From assembly GCA_030849075.1 (NCBI GenBank), contig JASAOO010003242.1, positions 1 through 31,594 on the forward strand: 31,594 bases of DNA, in the 5' to 3' direction. The notes beneath the pieces were generated by a model. The model saw nothing but the letters and a program-made list of their open reading frames with translations. It did not search any database and was not told where the DNA came from. Each line of letters starts with the position of its first letter. The first letter of the stretch is position 1. Below are positions 18,692 to 28,688 of this stretch, one piece after another. A program made the translations under genes and the position numbers. The stretch comes from Zelonia costaricensis (Eukaryota; Euglenozoa; Kinetoplastea; Trypanosomatida; Trypanosomatidae).

Positions 18692-21600
18692 ATGCAGTTT
18701 TCCGACTCCACGTCCACCGAGTCGTCGTCTGCCTCGACGCCACGGCATGACGTGAAAGCTGCAGGGGGCCGTGGACAGTCCCCGGCTGCACCAGCGGTCA
18801 CCTCCGCGACCCGCGGCGACACGGCGGCGCAGCTGAACAGCACCGTGCGTGCCTTCCAAGCGACCACATCCTCGGAGCGGCGCGGCTTCAACGACGCCCC
18901 GGCGAGCGAGTTGCGCATCGAGCTGATGGCTGGACCTGGCGGGGCCACGGGCCCTGCGGTGCCCAAGCCCGCAACCACGATGCGCGCCCCGGCTTGGGCC
19001 GCCAGCAGTGAGTCGGACGACGATGGCGACGTGGCCGCAGTCGTCGCGGCGCAGCGGAGGCCGCTCTCCCAGCAGTCCCCGCCACCGTTTTTTGCAAAGG
19101 CAGCCGCAGCACCTGTCGCGTCCAGGTCGGCTGCGGAGGCCGTGGCGGCTCCGGCCCATGTCAAGGCGTTCCGCATGTTCCACTCGTCCTCGTCGTCGTC
19201 GTCATCGGCCGACTCCGCGGCATCGGAGCACGCACCTGCCGTCCAGCCGGCGCGGGCGACCGTGGCAACAGCGACGGCGGCTGGCACGGCCGCCGTGACA
19301 CAGCAGTTGCAGCTGCACCGACGCAGCGCGTCCGCCGCCTCGTCTGTCGCCTCGTCTTCGTGGACTTCGGACTCGAACTCCTTCGCGCAGAAGTGGCGGC
19401 GACCCGCTGCGGCCGCACAGCGCTCCGCCTCTGCGTCCTCTTCGGGGTCCTCTGCGTCCGACCTGGTGTTGCAGCGGCTGCCGCTGCCCTCTGCACCGCA
19501 GCCTGCGCGCCACCAGGACCCCCACAGGTCCAGCGCCGCCATCGCCGCGCCCGTGGCCGCGAGTACCCTTACCGAAACGGGCCGCACCGACGTCACGAGC
19601 GGGGATGCGGGCGTCGGAGGTGCCAGCCTGCCCACCTCCCACGCGAGCCCGCTGCCCACCACGAGCGGCGGTGGTACGGGCCCCACACCTGAGTTTCCAG
19701 GTACGGCTGCTGCCGCTGCCAAAACTGGCGGTGTCGTGGTCAGATCCCCGCTCTCGGCCTCACCGGCGACCATGTCTCTGGCGAGCAGCATGCGCGACCA
19801 CTCACCCCTGCCCCTCATGCGCCCCACCGCCGTCTTCTCAGCCGCGTCGGCAGCGGCAGGAGCAGCGGCGGCCCCACGCGGACACGGCAGCATCTCAAGC
19901 TTCGAGGACGCCACCGGCGACGGCACAGACGACGACGACGAGCTGGACAGCAGCGCCGCCAGCCGCGCCGCGCAGGCCGCGCTCGACGCAGAGGACCAGC
20001 GGCAGATGGCGCAGCTGCAAAATGCGCCCTTCTCCACTTCTTCCCCCGCGCTGTCTACCGTGGCTGCCCAGTCCTTCTCCGTGGCCCCGTCCATGTCACC
20101 GATCCCGGCGTGCGACACGGCATCCTCCGCGGGGACACCGCCGCCGCAGCACGTGCATGTGCCGGCGGGCGAGCAGCGCGCAGGCGGCGGGGATGGACGC
20201 TCGAGACGGGCCGCGTCACCGGCGCAGCCGGGCTCCGGCCGTCAGCTTCTGTCACCAGTCGAGCCGACGGAGCTGAAGGGGGCCGACGGGAGCGACGCGC
20301 TGCTGCCGCTGCTCGACGCCGGTGAGGCGCACGAGACGACTTCGCCGCCGCGGGCCACCGCAGCGTCCGGGGCGCGTCGGCAGCCGCCGCCCCCACCCAC
20401 CCCGTCGACGGCCACGAAGAAGTCCCCAGCAAATTCGTCGGCCTTGCAGCCAGACGTGGGGGGCGGGGCACACGGCGACCACAGCAGCCACAGCAGCAGT
20501 ACGGTCAGCGCGTCCTTCCCGGTGACGGACTGGACGACTGAACGGCAGGCGGTGCCGTCCACGGCGACGCATGGGACGGCCACGACGCACGCCACCTCTG
20601 CCGAGGCAGCCCAAGCGGTGGTGTACTACAGCGCCTCCCTCCTTCCACCCACCCGCCGCCGCAGCAGCAGCAGCAGTGACGGCGGTGACAGGAGCGGGAA
20701 GGGCGGCGGCGGTTCAGCCGGGCATGCAGCGCGTCCACGCGCGCCGTCGCCCGGGGAGGCGCGCCTTGTGCGCGCCGACCACTCCACCGGCAGCAAGGAC
20801 GACTACTGCCACCACCACACCGACGACGACGATGATGACGCGGAGGCGATGGTCGTTCTGCCTCTGCACCGGCCCCCACCCGCGCCGCCGTCTGCCGTCG
20901 CCATGGAGCTCAGCGGCACGCTCGAGGAGGTGGGTGCGGTGGAGCAGAACATGGCGTCCGCTACGCTGCCGTCCACCGTCTCCGGTGACGTGGTCTCGGT
21001 GCTGGTGAAGGCACCGCCGGCCGCCTCGCGCGACGCGCCTGCTGCTGCTTGTGCTGCTGCTCCCACTCCCATGGCGGTGGGTCCGGCGACGGCGACGACG
21101 GAGCCGCACGGGGAGACGGCCACGGCGGTGCTGCCCACCGCGCAGACGACGCCCAGAAACGCCCTCTACACGTCGACGAGCGCGGTCCTGATGCCGCCGT
21201 CGCCGTCGCAGCCCCGCGCGAGCGGACCAGCCCTGCTGAAGGCGACACCACCGGACGCGACGGCGGGCACGTCCTCGTCGGCCTCGAGTGCGGCGGTAGA
21301 GGTGACAGCCCGCGTGCCGGCGGCTGCGCTCGCGTCGAGCGCGGCGAAAATGGAGGAGGAGACGAGCGACGACTCCCTGTCTGCCGTGGTGGCGCAGCCG
21401 GCCGCGGCGGAGGTGTCGCGTAGGATGGTGATGCGCCGGCTGCCGGATTCGCCGTCATCTTCCTCTTCTTCTTCCTATTTGGCGCCGCAGCCGCGTGGCG
21501 CACGTGCGGCGCAGCTGTCCACGCAACTCAGCTCCGACGACGTGAGCAGCAGCGGCGTGGCACGGCGCAACCAGGAACCGCAGCCGCAGCAGGCGCCGTC

Positions 21601-24600
21601 GGACAGCGGCGAGGTGCCGCCCACGGTGGTCATCACGGCGGCCCCGGCGGGCACCGCTTCACCGGCGCACGACCGTTGGCCTGCCCCGCATGACGATGAC
21701 GAAGGCGACGGCGCAGACGCGGAGGAGGCGGCAGACGACGGCGCCTCAGCGGTGGGCTGGGAGGACTTGGCGGACGAGGATGGCGCCCAAGCAGACAACC
21801 CGCGGGCCGTGCAGGAGGCCGGGCGCTGGGACGACGTACTGGCGTCGATGGAGCTGATCGACGTCACGGTGGTGTCGCGCGTCTTTCAGCAGTTGATGCC
21901 GCCGCGCCGCACCTCACACGGCGACGCCGGGGTGGAGAGCGACGCGGACGACGCCGACGAGGTTTGCCTTTTCAAAGTGCTCTCGCTCTTCCCGCTCGCC
22001 GGCCGAGACGCGCGGGCGCGGTGGCCGCTACGGCCGCGGGTGCAGCGGCAGCTACTGGCCTTGGCGGAGGAGATGCGCACGACGCAGGCCGCCCTCGACG
22101 ACGCAGGCCTGACAGCTGCCGGGGTCGGACGGACTGCGGCGCAGGCGTCGTCGTCGTCGGCCTTGCACGCACAGGACGCCACCGACGCTTACGCGCATCG
22201 CCGCACACGCACCACGTGCGCCGGCGTCGCCGAGGTGTACGTGGACGCGACCTGCCGCCTCGTCGCGCAGCTCGAGGCCGAGCCGTACATGGTGTCGCTG
22301 CGGCAGCTCGTCGCCGCTTCGTCCGGCACGGGGCTGCACGAAAACGAACTCCTCGCTCTGCTGCGGACAGTGGTGTGCAAGGCGGCCACGATGCACGCCG
22401 CCGGCTTCGTGCATGGCGCCCTGCACGCTGGCAACATCCTCCTCTCCAGCTACGACGGCGACGCGGTGTTGACGCAGCCGTGTGGGCTGATGAGCCAGAG
22501 CCGGTGGCTGCCGTCGGACCTCTCGGTCATCAGCGTCGCACGGGCGCGGGCCATGGCGCGGTTCTTGCCCAGTGTGTGGGGTGCACGGCAGCTGCACGTT
22601 GGGTCCGCGACGTCGACCCGCCTCGGTGCCCCGCAGCGCCCGGACACGACCGAGCTCATTGCGTACCACAACCTCGCCGCTCTCGGCTGGGCTGCGAGCG
22701 CTGACGGGGCGGACGGCGACGCCTACGTCGCGACCGAGGCGGACGACCTCCACGCCCTCGGCATGATTGCCTTCTTCCTGTACACGGGCATCCCGCCGTT
22801 TCACTTGACCTCGCTGTGGGCCGCCGTGGAGCGGCTCGTCGCGTTGGGTGACACGTACCAGGCCGCGCTGCACGCGTCGTCGTCGTCCGCGGCTGTGGCG
22901 CGGCAGGCGGCGCGGCGTGTGGTGGCGGACTTCTGCTTCGGCACCGCGCACGAGCGCCACCGGGGGAACAGCAGTGGAGGTGGTGGCGCCACAGGCGCCG
23001 CTGCTGCGCCGGCGCTGCCGGACCTCTTCACGTGCGCCTACGGTGCCACGCAGCGGCACGTCGTCGCCCGCTTTCGCCCGGAGCTCGAGGAGGCGCTGCA
23101 GACGTTCATAGTGGACTGCGTCGAGGCGGCCTGCCTCGCCACCGCGACGTCGGCGACACCGGCCCCCGCGCTGCACGGCTACTCGTCGGCGGCGGAGCTG
23201 CTGGAGCGGCACCCGCTCTTCCGTCACTTTGCGCTGCCGCGACAGGCCGGCGAGGAAGGTGAGGGGGACGAGGCGGAGGTGGAGGACGCGGGCGGCGAGT
23301 CGCCGCAGGGCGCGGACGAGCGGATGCGGGACACGGTGCACCGCGTGGCCTACCCGGCCTTCTGCGCCTGGACGGGGGCGCGGGACGGGTGTGGGTCGGC
23401 GCCGCACCTGAGCCGCCTACACGCCAACACTCTCTTCGCGGCCCGCTGCACGGCGCTGTGCGAGAGCGTCCTCGGCGCCTCCTCCTCCTCCTCGACCACA
23501 GCACATGAGGGCGACGACGACGCGGCGACGCTGCAGGCGGTGCTGTGCCCGCAGGTCGCTGGCACGCTCCGCACGTGGCGGGTGCCCTTCCCATCCATCA
23601 ACGCGCCGCAGTGCTGCAGCAGTGGCGGCAGCGGCGCTGTGCACGAGTCGGAGGTGCATGCGCAGACCTCGCACCACGGAGGCGCCATCGGCGGGCACGC
23701 CAACACGCATGCGTCGTGGAGCAGTGCGGCGGATGTGCGGGCCATGTCGGATGTGCCGGCGCTGCGCGACTTGTCAGCACTGCTGCGGCCGTCGCCGGCG
23801 GCAGCACCGTCGTGGCCAGAGGCCACACACGAAATGCAGGGCGACCAATCGGCGGGGCAAGGTGTGCCGCAGCTGATGCGCAACGGCGACGACCTGCGCG
23901 CTTCGTTGTCGACGTACGCCGCTACGCCTGCCGAGGCCGCACTGGCGGCTCAGCTCTTCGCTGGCGCCGATCCTCGTCGCAGCTGCCGCGCTCCCGCAGT
24001 GGAGGAGGGCTTTACGTTTATGTCGCACCTCCACGCGCTGGCGCTTACCGAGAAGCAAGAGGCCGCCTTTTCCCTCAGCCGCGCCTTTGTCCTGGCCCAC
24101 GTCGCACCCGCAGCCGACACGCTCGTGCTGCAGCACCTCACCGACTGCACCGTCACGGTGCTTGCACCGTTCCGCTATGTGGTCATGGACGGGCTGCAGC
24201 GCTGCGAGGTGCGCCTCGGCCCGTGCGCGTCGTGCGTGCTGCGCGATGTGCACGAGTGCGCCTTTATCGCAGTGGCAGCGCTGCAGCTGTCGGGCAACAA
24301 CGTCACGGAGTCGCACCTCAGCTGGAGCGGGCAAGACGGCGGCCGCCCGCGCCTCGAGCGCTTCCACGGCATCACCACCTCGCTCTACGGCCTGGCCTAC
24401 GAAGGGCTCGGGCAGGACTACGCGCGTGTCGGGCTCGTGTCAGAGCACACGGCCTCGCTCGCCGTGACGGGCGACACCGACACCGGCGCCGCACCACGAC
24501 ACCACAACCGCCGCACCGTGGCCCTGTGCGCTACGACCGCGACGAGTGCGAGCAGGACGCAGATTGAGGTGGGACTCTGCCTCGCGCCAGAGTCGCCGCA

Positions 24601-27600
24601 CGCCCACGCGCTGCTTTCCTGCAGCACGCGCTACGTGCACAGCGGCAGTCGCAGCGGCGAGGCGTGGGCGCGGCCGTCGGATGTCTTCCACTTCTACGGG
24701 GAGCTGGGTGAGAGGGATGTGACGGTGTGCGACGTGCACGGCAGCAGCCGTCATGCCGCGGCCCGCCCGATCCTCGTGCTGCTCGGCGCCCTCGGCGATG
24801 TGGCGGTGGAGCGGTGCAGCTTCTGCACCATCGTGATCGCCGGCACGCCGAGTAACCTGCAAGCGTCCGACTGCCACGACTGCCAGCTCATCTTCATGGC
24901 ACGGGAGGCTGTGGTGGAGAACTGCGTGCGGGTGGACTGCGTGGCGCTCGCCACAGAGTACCTGCTGCTGCGCGCCTGCGACGGGGTGCGGCTGCGGCCG
25001 CTCTTCCTCGACTGCCCTTTCAGCGACGAATTGCTGCGCCGCGTCGTCGAGGGCAGCGCGGGTGGGGCGGAGGAGGCGACGGTGATGGGGGCGTACGAGG
25101 CGGGTCGGATGGACGAGCTCAACGCGGTGCTGCGCGGTGTGGGCCAGGGCGTGCACGTGGAGGAGTCCACCGAAGTCGTCGTCGAGGACGTCGGCTTCTA
25201 CTACGAGCGCCGCCGCGGCCGCGGAGCCAGCGACGGCTCCCACAACAGCGCCGTGGACGCTGGCGACGACGACGAGGGGGAGGAGGAGGACGGCGATGGC
25301 CTGTCGGTGGTGCTGATCGAGTACGCGAGCGTGCCGGGCCCGCACGTGCCGGGCAACGTCAGCGAGACGTCGCAGTTTGCGGTGGAGGCGGCGCAGGCGC
25401 TGGCCGAGCACCTCTCCGTGCCCTGCTACGTCGAGCCGCTGCAGCGCTACGGGGCCGACCCGTCCGCCAGCGAGGTGGCCGACGACGAGGACCAGCGGCC
25501 AACGGTGTGCTTCCACGACCTGCTCGACAGCTCCGTGCTCCGCCGGCAGGGCGCGCTGTGCCCGCTGGAGAGTCAGCGACTGGCGGCAGTGCCCATCGCC
25601 CCGGCTCCGTCGCCGACCACGGCGGCGACGCTCGTGGATTTGTGTCTGGAGCGGCTGCACGGTGGGGTTCTGTACGTTGAGGACGCCGTACACACGCTGC
25701 GACTGCGCCGCTGCACCGGCCCGCTGGACGTCGCGGTGTGTGCCGCGACGACGGTCCTGATGGAGGGCTGCGTCGGTGTGCAGCTGCGCGTCGCCTGCGT
25801 GGACTTCCGCGCGACGGATTGTGCCCACTGCCGCGTGGCGCTGCACGTCACGAACCCGCCGCAGTACCAGCGCTGCACCAGCGTCCAAACCTCGACTCTC
25901 AACATCACGGCGCGGGACATGGAGGCGATGCTGGCGGCTGCCGGCGTGGACCTGGCGAGCAACGCATACGCTGCGCCGATGCTCTTGACGGAGGACTGGG
26001 CCACCACCGCCGCGGCAGGCCAGCCGGACCCGTCGCTGCAGCCAGACGCCCTGCACGCATTCTGTGCCGGCAGCGTGGAGGCGCTGACATCGCCACACAC
26101 CACGGCGGACATGTGCACCGCCGTCCTCGCCTCGGTGCACCGCGAGCAGCTCCACCCGCGCTTCTCACGGAGCGACGACGGCAGCGCGAGGCCGCGGGTG
26201 CCGCCGGACCAGGTGCCACTCGTGATGGCGCTACTACGGCAGCCCGTGACGGTGGTGGCCCCCCTGCCGGGGCTGTGCGTGAGCCCTGACGCGGCGCCCT
26301 TCCTCGAGGAGTTGGAGACGCGTGTGGCCGCGTGGTCGCGGCGGCCGCTTGCCGTGTCGCGGGAGGAGGCGATTGGTGTCGCGCTCTACGCGCTCGCCGA
26401 CATCGCAGAGGTGTACGCGCAAGTGCCGGAGTGGCGGTCGGCGGCAACGGAGGACACGCTGGAGGAGCGGGACGCCGTGCCGTGCCCTGCACCTGCAGCC
26501 ACTACGGCAGCGTCTGCTGATCACCTGCCCGCACTCGATGACGAAGCAAAGCCGGAGGCGGCTGCGGAGCAGGCCGGCGCAAGCGAGACTGCCCCCGAAC
26601 ACACGGCCGGTGACGCCGCGGACACAGCAATCGAGGCGAACCGGTCGTCGACACCGTCTGCGGAGGAGGCGGAAGCGGTGGTGGATACAAGTGCCCTCAT
26701 CGATGGCGCTGATGCTGACAGCGGCACGGGCCACGATGGAGTCGCCGCCGCAGCTGTGGCTCCGCTGTCCGACTCCGCCACTGAAGCGGGCGCCGCGGGG
26801 GAGGCGCGGGAGGGGGAGGGGGCGTGCGAGGCGAAGGCAATGCGTGGGGCAAAGGCGACCTCCTCCGCGACGCCGACGCCGAGCCCGCTGCCGACGGCAC
26901 CGCCGGTGGTGCAGCAGCACGCCGACCCCGTGCGCCTCATCGGCGAAGCGGGCGAGCACACTACTGGACTGGAGGGGGAGGACGGGCGCGCTGACGCGGG
27001 CGTCGCCAGCGCTGGTGGCGAGACGGTGGTGGTCCACGGTGACATGTCTCTCGTCACGTCCATGGACGGCGTCCTCTCCGACCTGCCCACGCGCAGTGGC
27101 ACTTCGCCGGTGCTGGCCCGGCTGGCTGGCGCCGCGGGCATGGAGCAGGTCGCGCGCGTCGCTGCGGCGGCCCCCGGCAGTGCCTTCCTGACGTCCGCAT
27201 CGGTGGAGGATGGCCCGGGTCTGCGCAGCGGGACGATGAGCTCGAGCGCTGCGGGTGGCGATGCCCCGCCGCTGCCGCCGGGCCCCGCGCACGCCCTCGC
27301 CCCAGTCGACGTCGGCGCCTCGTCGACGATGGACGTCTTCAACCGCACGCAGCGCGACGCAGAGGCACGGGTGCGGGGAGTCTCCCCGCGGCTGGAGCTG
27401 ACGCAGTCGCCCGTCACCGCAGCCGGCGCCGGCCCTCTCCACGGTGGGGTGTCGCTCGCATCGCCGCTACGCATGGACGAGGACAGCAGCGCCAGTGGGC
27501 GGGAAGCCGCGCCGAGCGCAGCCCCAGTGCCGGTCGCAGCAGCCGCGGCTGATGCGTGGCCGCCCGTGTCCTCGCGTGAGTCGCCACAGCGACACCAGCA

Positions 27601-28297
27601 GCACGCCGCCGCCGACGACGACGTGAGCACCGACGGCCCCCTCGTCGCGACCACGGCACACCTGCGCGCGGCCACCGTCGAGGGTGTCACTACCACGCCG
27701 CTGGAGGAGGCGGTTGCCGCGCCGCACCTCGCCCGCGGGCCCGACCCCTCCGCGCGGGCGTCGACGCCGTCCTCGTCGTCCAGCGAGTACCGCTGGCGCG
27801 GCGCGGCGGGCGCCCTGTCCGAGAGCAGCGCACACCGCGGCGCGGGCGGCGCGCAGGCCGGGGCGGGTGACGCTCTCGGCGCGCCCCGCTCGAAGACGTC
27901 GCCGCCTGCGACGAACTACTTGTACCTGTCGCAGGACTCCCCGCCGCGCCCCGGGAACAGCAGCTCCATCGCCGCCACGGCGACGGCCACGCCGACGGCA
28001 GACGCCGTAAGCCACGGAGCCACACCGTTCCGTGGGCAGAGCGCCACACCGGGGCCCGCCGTGGTGGACGGCGACAGCGCCGGCGTCGACGCGGTGGCTG
28101 CTACGGCGTCGCAGCCGGTCGATATGGCGGGCCTGCACGAGTTGCTGCAGCGGGTGGAGCAGGCGAGGCAGGCGTTTGCGCAGCGGCAGCGGCAGTTGCA
28201 GGCTTCGCCGAGGGGAACGCTGGAGGCGCGCGTGCGAGCCGCCGTGGCGAAGCTCTCTGCTCTTCACAGCTCCAGCGACGCGGCTGCGGCTGCTTGA
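18692..28297 (+). CDS. Giant pseudokinase-like protein with three TBCC/C-CAP-like segments
   Basis: A 3,201-residue protein in one unbroken 9.6 kb frame. Residues 1 to about 1020 are Ser/Ala/Pro-rich and probably disordered, with Ser runs and a His/Asp run near 705-717. Residues 1080-1513 resemble a protein kinase: possible beta-3 lysine K1095, a catalytic-loop equivalent HGALHAGN (1241-1248), D1352 of DLHALG, GIPPF near 1366, and a closing HPLFRHF near 1507-1513. The catalytic Asp is Ala (A1243), DFG is replaced by PCG (1263-1265), and a low-complexity insert sits near 1420-1440, so it is probably a pseudokinase. Three Cys-rich beta-helix segments of TBCC type follow: about 1808-1905 (closest to TBCCD1), 2020-2115 and 2326-2410. 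Segments two and three share A-S/T-D-C-x-x-C. A helical block lies at 2500-2580, then disorder to 3140 and a final helix (3146-3201). TBCC relatives act in tubulin folding or at basal bodies and the Golgi; the role here is inferred. The ATG at 18692 is the first after the acceptor. Confidence 0.93.
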   Translation: MQFSDSTSTESSSASTPRHDVKAAGGRGQSPAAPAVTSATRGDTAAQLNSTVRAFQATTSSERRGFNDAPASELRIELMAGPGGATGPAVPKPATTMRAPAWAASSESDDDGDVAAVVAAQRRPLSQQSPPPFFAKAAAAPVASRSAAEAVAAPAHVKAFRMFHSSSSSSSSADSAASEHAPAVQPARATVATATAAGTAAVTQQLQLHRRSASAASSVASSSWTSDSNSFAQKWRRPAAAAQRSASASSSGSSASDLVLQRLPLPSAPQPARHQDPHRSSAAIAAPVAASTLTETGRTDVTSGDAGVGGASLPTSHASPLPTTSGGGTGPTPEFPGTAAAAAKTGGVVVRSPLSASPATMSLASSMRDHSPLPLMRPTAVFSAASAAAGAAAAPRGHGSISSFEDATGDGTDDDDELDSSAASRAAQAALDAEDQRQMAQLQNAPFSTSSPALSTVAAQSFSVAPSMSPIPACDTASSAGTPPPQHVHVPAGEQRAGGGDGRSRRAASPAQPGSGRQLLSPVEPTELKGADGSDALLPLLDAGEAHETTSPPRATAASGARRQPPPPPTPSTATKKSPANSSALQPDVGGGAHGDHSSHSSSTVSASFPVTDWTTERQAVPSTATHGTATTHATSAEAAQAVVYYSASLLPPTRRRSSSSSDGGDRSGKGGGGSAGHAARPRAPSPGEARLVRADHSTGSKDDYCHHHTDDDDDDAEAMVVLPLHRPPPAPPSAVAMELSGTLEEVGAVEQNMASATLPSTVSGDVVSVLVKAPPAASRDAPAAACAAAPTPMAVGPATATTEPHGETATAVLPTAQTTPRNALYTSTSAVLMPPSPSQPRASGPALLKATPPDATAGTSSSASSAAVEVTARVPAAALASSAAKMEEETSDDSLSAVVAQPAAAEVSRRMVMRRLPDSPSSSSSSSYLAPQPRGARAAQLSTQLSSDDVSSSGVARRNQEPQPQQAPSDSGEVPPTVVITAAPAGTASPAHDRWPAPHDDDEGDGADAEEAADDGASAVGWEDLADEDGAQADNPRAVQEAGRWDDVLASMELIDVTVVSRVFQQLMPPRRTSHGDAGVESDADDADEVCLFKVLSLFPLAGRDARARWPLRPRVQRQLLALAEEMRTTQAALDDAGLTAAGVGRTAAQASSSSALHAQDATDAYAHRRTRTTCAGVAEVYVDATCRLVAQLEAEPYMVSLRQLVAASSGTGLHENELLALLRTVVCKAATMHAAGFVHGALHAGNILLSSYDGDAVLTQPCGLMSQSRWLPSDLSVISVARARAMARFLPSVWGARQLHVGSATSTRLGAPQRPDTTELIAYHNLAALGWAASADGADGDAYVATEADDLHALGMIAFFLYTGIPPFHLTSLWAAVERLVALGDTYQAALHASSSSAAVARQAARRVVADFCFGTAHERHRGNSSGGGGATGAAAAPALPDLFTCAYGATQRHVVARFRPELEEALQTFIVDCVEAACLATATSATPAPALHGYSSAAELLERHPLFRHFALPRQAGEEGEGDEAEVEDAGGESPQGADERMRDTVHRVAYPAFCAWTGARDGCGSAPHLSRLHANTLFAARCTALCESVLGASSSSSTTAHEGDDDAATLQAVLCPQVAGTLRTWRVPFPSINAPQCCSSGGSGAVHESEVHAQTSHHGGAIGGHANTHASWSSAADVRAMSDVPALRDLSALLRPSPAAAPSWPEATHEMQGDQSAGQGVPQLMRNGDDLRASLSTYAATPAEAALAAQLFAGADPRRSCRAPAVEEGFTFMSHLHALALTEKQEAAFSLSRAFVLAHVAPAADTLVLQHLTDCTVTVLAPFRYVVMDGLQRCEVRLGPCASCVLRDVHECAFIAVAALQLSGNNVTESHLSWSGQDGGRPRLERFHGITTSLYGLAYEGLGQDYARVGLVSEHTASLAVTGDTDTGAAPRHHNRRTVALCATTATSASRTQIEVGLCLAPESPHAHALLSCSTRYVHSGSRSGEAWARPSDVFHFYGELGERDVTVCDVHGSSRHAAARPILVLLGALGDVAVERCSFCTIVIAGTPSNLQASDCHDCQLIFMAREAVVENCVRVDCVALATEYLLLRACDGVRLRPLFLDCPFSDELLRRVVEGSAGGAEEATVMGAYEAGRMDELNAVLRGVGQGVHVEESTEVVVEDVGFYYERRRGRGASDGSHNSAVDAGDDDEGEEEDGDGLSVVLIEYASVPGPHVPGNVSETSQFAVEAAQALAEHLSVPCYVEPLQRYGADPSASEVADDEDQRPTVCFHDLLDSSVLRRQGALCPLESQRLAAVPIAPAPSPTTAATLVDLCLERLHGGVLYVEDAVHTLRLRRCTGPLDVAVCAATTVLMEGCVGVQLRVACVDFRATDCAHCRVALHVTNPPQYQRCTSVQTSTLNITARDMEAMLAAAGVDLASNAYAAPMLLTEDWATTAAAGQPDPSLQPDALHAFCAGSVEALTSPHTTADMCTAVLASVHREQLHPRFSRSDDGSARPRVPPDQVPLVMALLRQPVTVVAPLPGLCVSPDAAPFLEELETRVAAWSRRPLAVSREEAIGVALYALADIAEVYAQVPEWRSAATEDTLEERDAVPCPAPAATTAASADHLPALDDEAKPEAAAEQAGASETAPEHTAGDAADTAIEANRSSTPSAEEAEAVVDTSALIDGADADSGTGHDGVAAAAVAPLSDSATEAGAAGEAREGEGACEAKAMRGAKATSSATPTPSPLPTAPPVVQQHADPVRLIGEAGEHTTGLEGEDGRADAGVASAGGETVVVHGDMSLVTSMDGVLSDLPTRSGTSPVLARLAGAAGMEQVARVAAAAPGSAFLTSASVEDGPGLRSGTMSSSAAGGDAPPLPPGPAHALAPVDVGASSTMDVFNRTQRDAEARVRGVSPRLELTQSPVTAAGAGPLHGGVSLASPLRMDEDSSASGREAAPSAAPVPVAAAAADAWPPVSSRESPQRHQQHAAADDDVSTDGPLVATTAHLRAATVEGVTTTPLEEAVAAPHLARGPDPSARASTPSSSSSEYRWRGAAGALSESSAHRGAGGAQAGAGDALGAPRSKTSPPATNYLYLSQDSPPRPGNSSSIAATATATPTADAVSHGATPFRGQSATPGPAVVDGDSAGVDAVAATASQPVDMAGLHELLQRVEQARQAFAQRQRQLQASPRGTLEARVRAAVAKLSALHSSSDAAAAA

Positions 28298-28531
28298 GCA
28301 ACCAAAGAAGAAGCGAGAATGTACTGGTGTTAGCAAGGGCGCTCGCGAGCTTGCGTTTGTGGGCGGCAGCGGCCGGTGTGCGCGTTCCCCACCAAACGGA
28401 GAGCTCTTCGACACGGAGATTCACTGAAAGCCCGCGAAGCAGCTCTCTTCCCACGATAACAGAAACAGACAGAAACTGAAACACGGGAACTCCGTGAAGC
28501 GTCAACCACAGCTGGGAGTGGTCGATGCGTC

Positions 28532-28541
28532 GGGGGGGGGG
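28532..28541. repeat. Run of 10 G
   Basis: Ten consecutive G in the 3' region of the giant gene, directly before the degenerate repeat copy. Confidence 0.9.
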
Positions 28542-28550
28542 AAGAGGTGC

Positions 28551-28688
28551 CATGCCTGGCGCAGTGCCGCGCTGACACCTTTTGGCAGTGCCGTGTCCTC
28601 TCCTCCCCTCCCCCTCCACGTCGTGGGAGCACGCAGTGAGCGCACACCGTGCGGCAGGAGGAACGCCAGTGTGAGCTTCCACGCTGGC
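28551..28688 (+). repeat. Degenerate dispersed repeat, copy 2 (SIDER-like candidate)
   Basis: Blocks CATGCCTGGCGCAGTGCC (28551-28568), TCCACGTC (28615-28622), GTGCGG (28649-28654) and GAGCTTCCACGCTGGC (28673-28688) match, in order and orientation, those at 17398-17716; the last block differs at one of 16 positions. An 11-base A run (about 28713-28723) lies 25 bases after it and could be a retroposon tail. The position, within 400 bases of the stop of the giant gene, fits a repeat in a 3' untranslated region. Confidence 0.42.

Noticed and set aside
18523..26155. Long reverse-strand open frames within the giant gene (18523-20118 and 24440-26155)
   Set aside because: They lie opposite a coding region with very GC-rich third positions, which leaves few stop codons on the other strand. 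Their products are compositionally biased and show no domain, and all supported genes run the other way.
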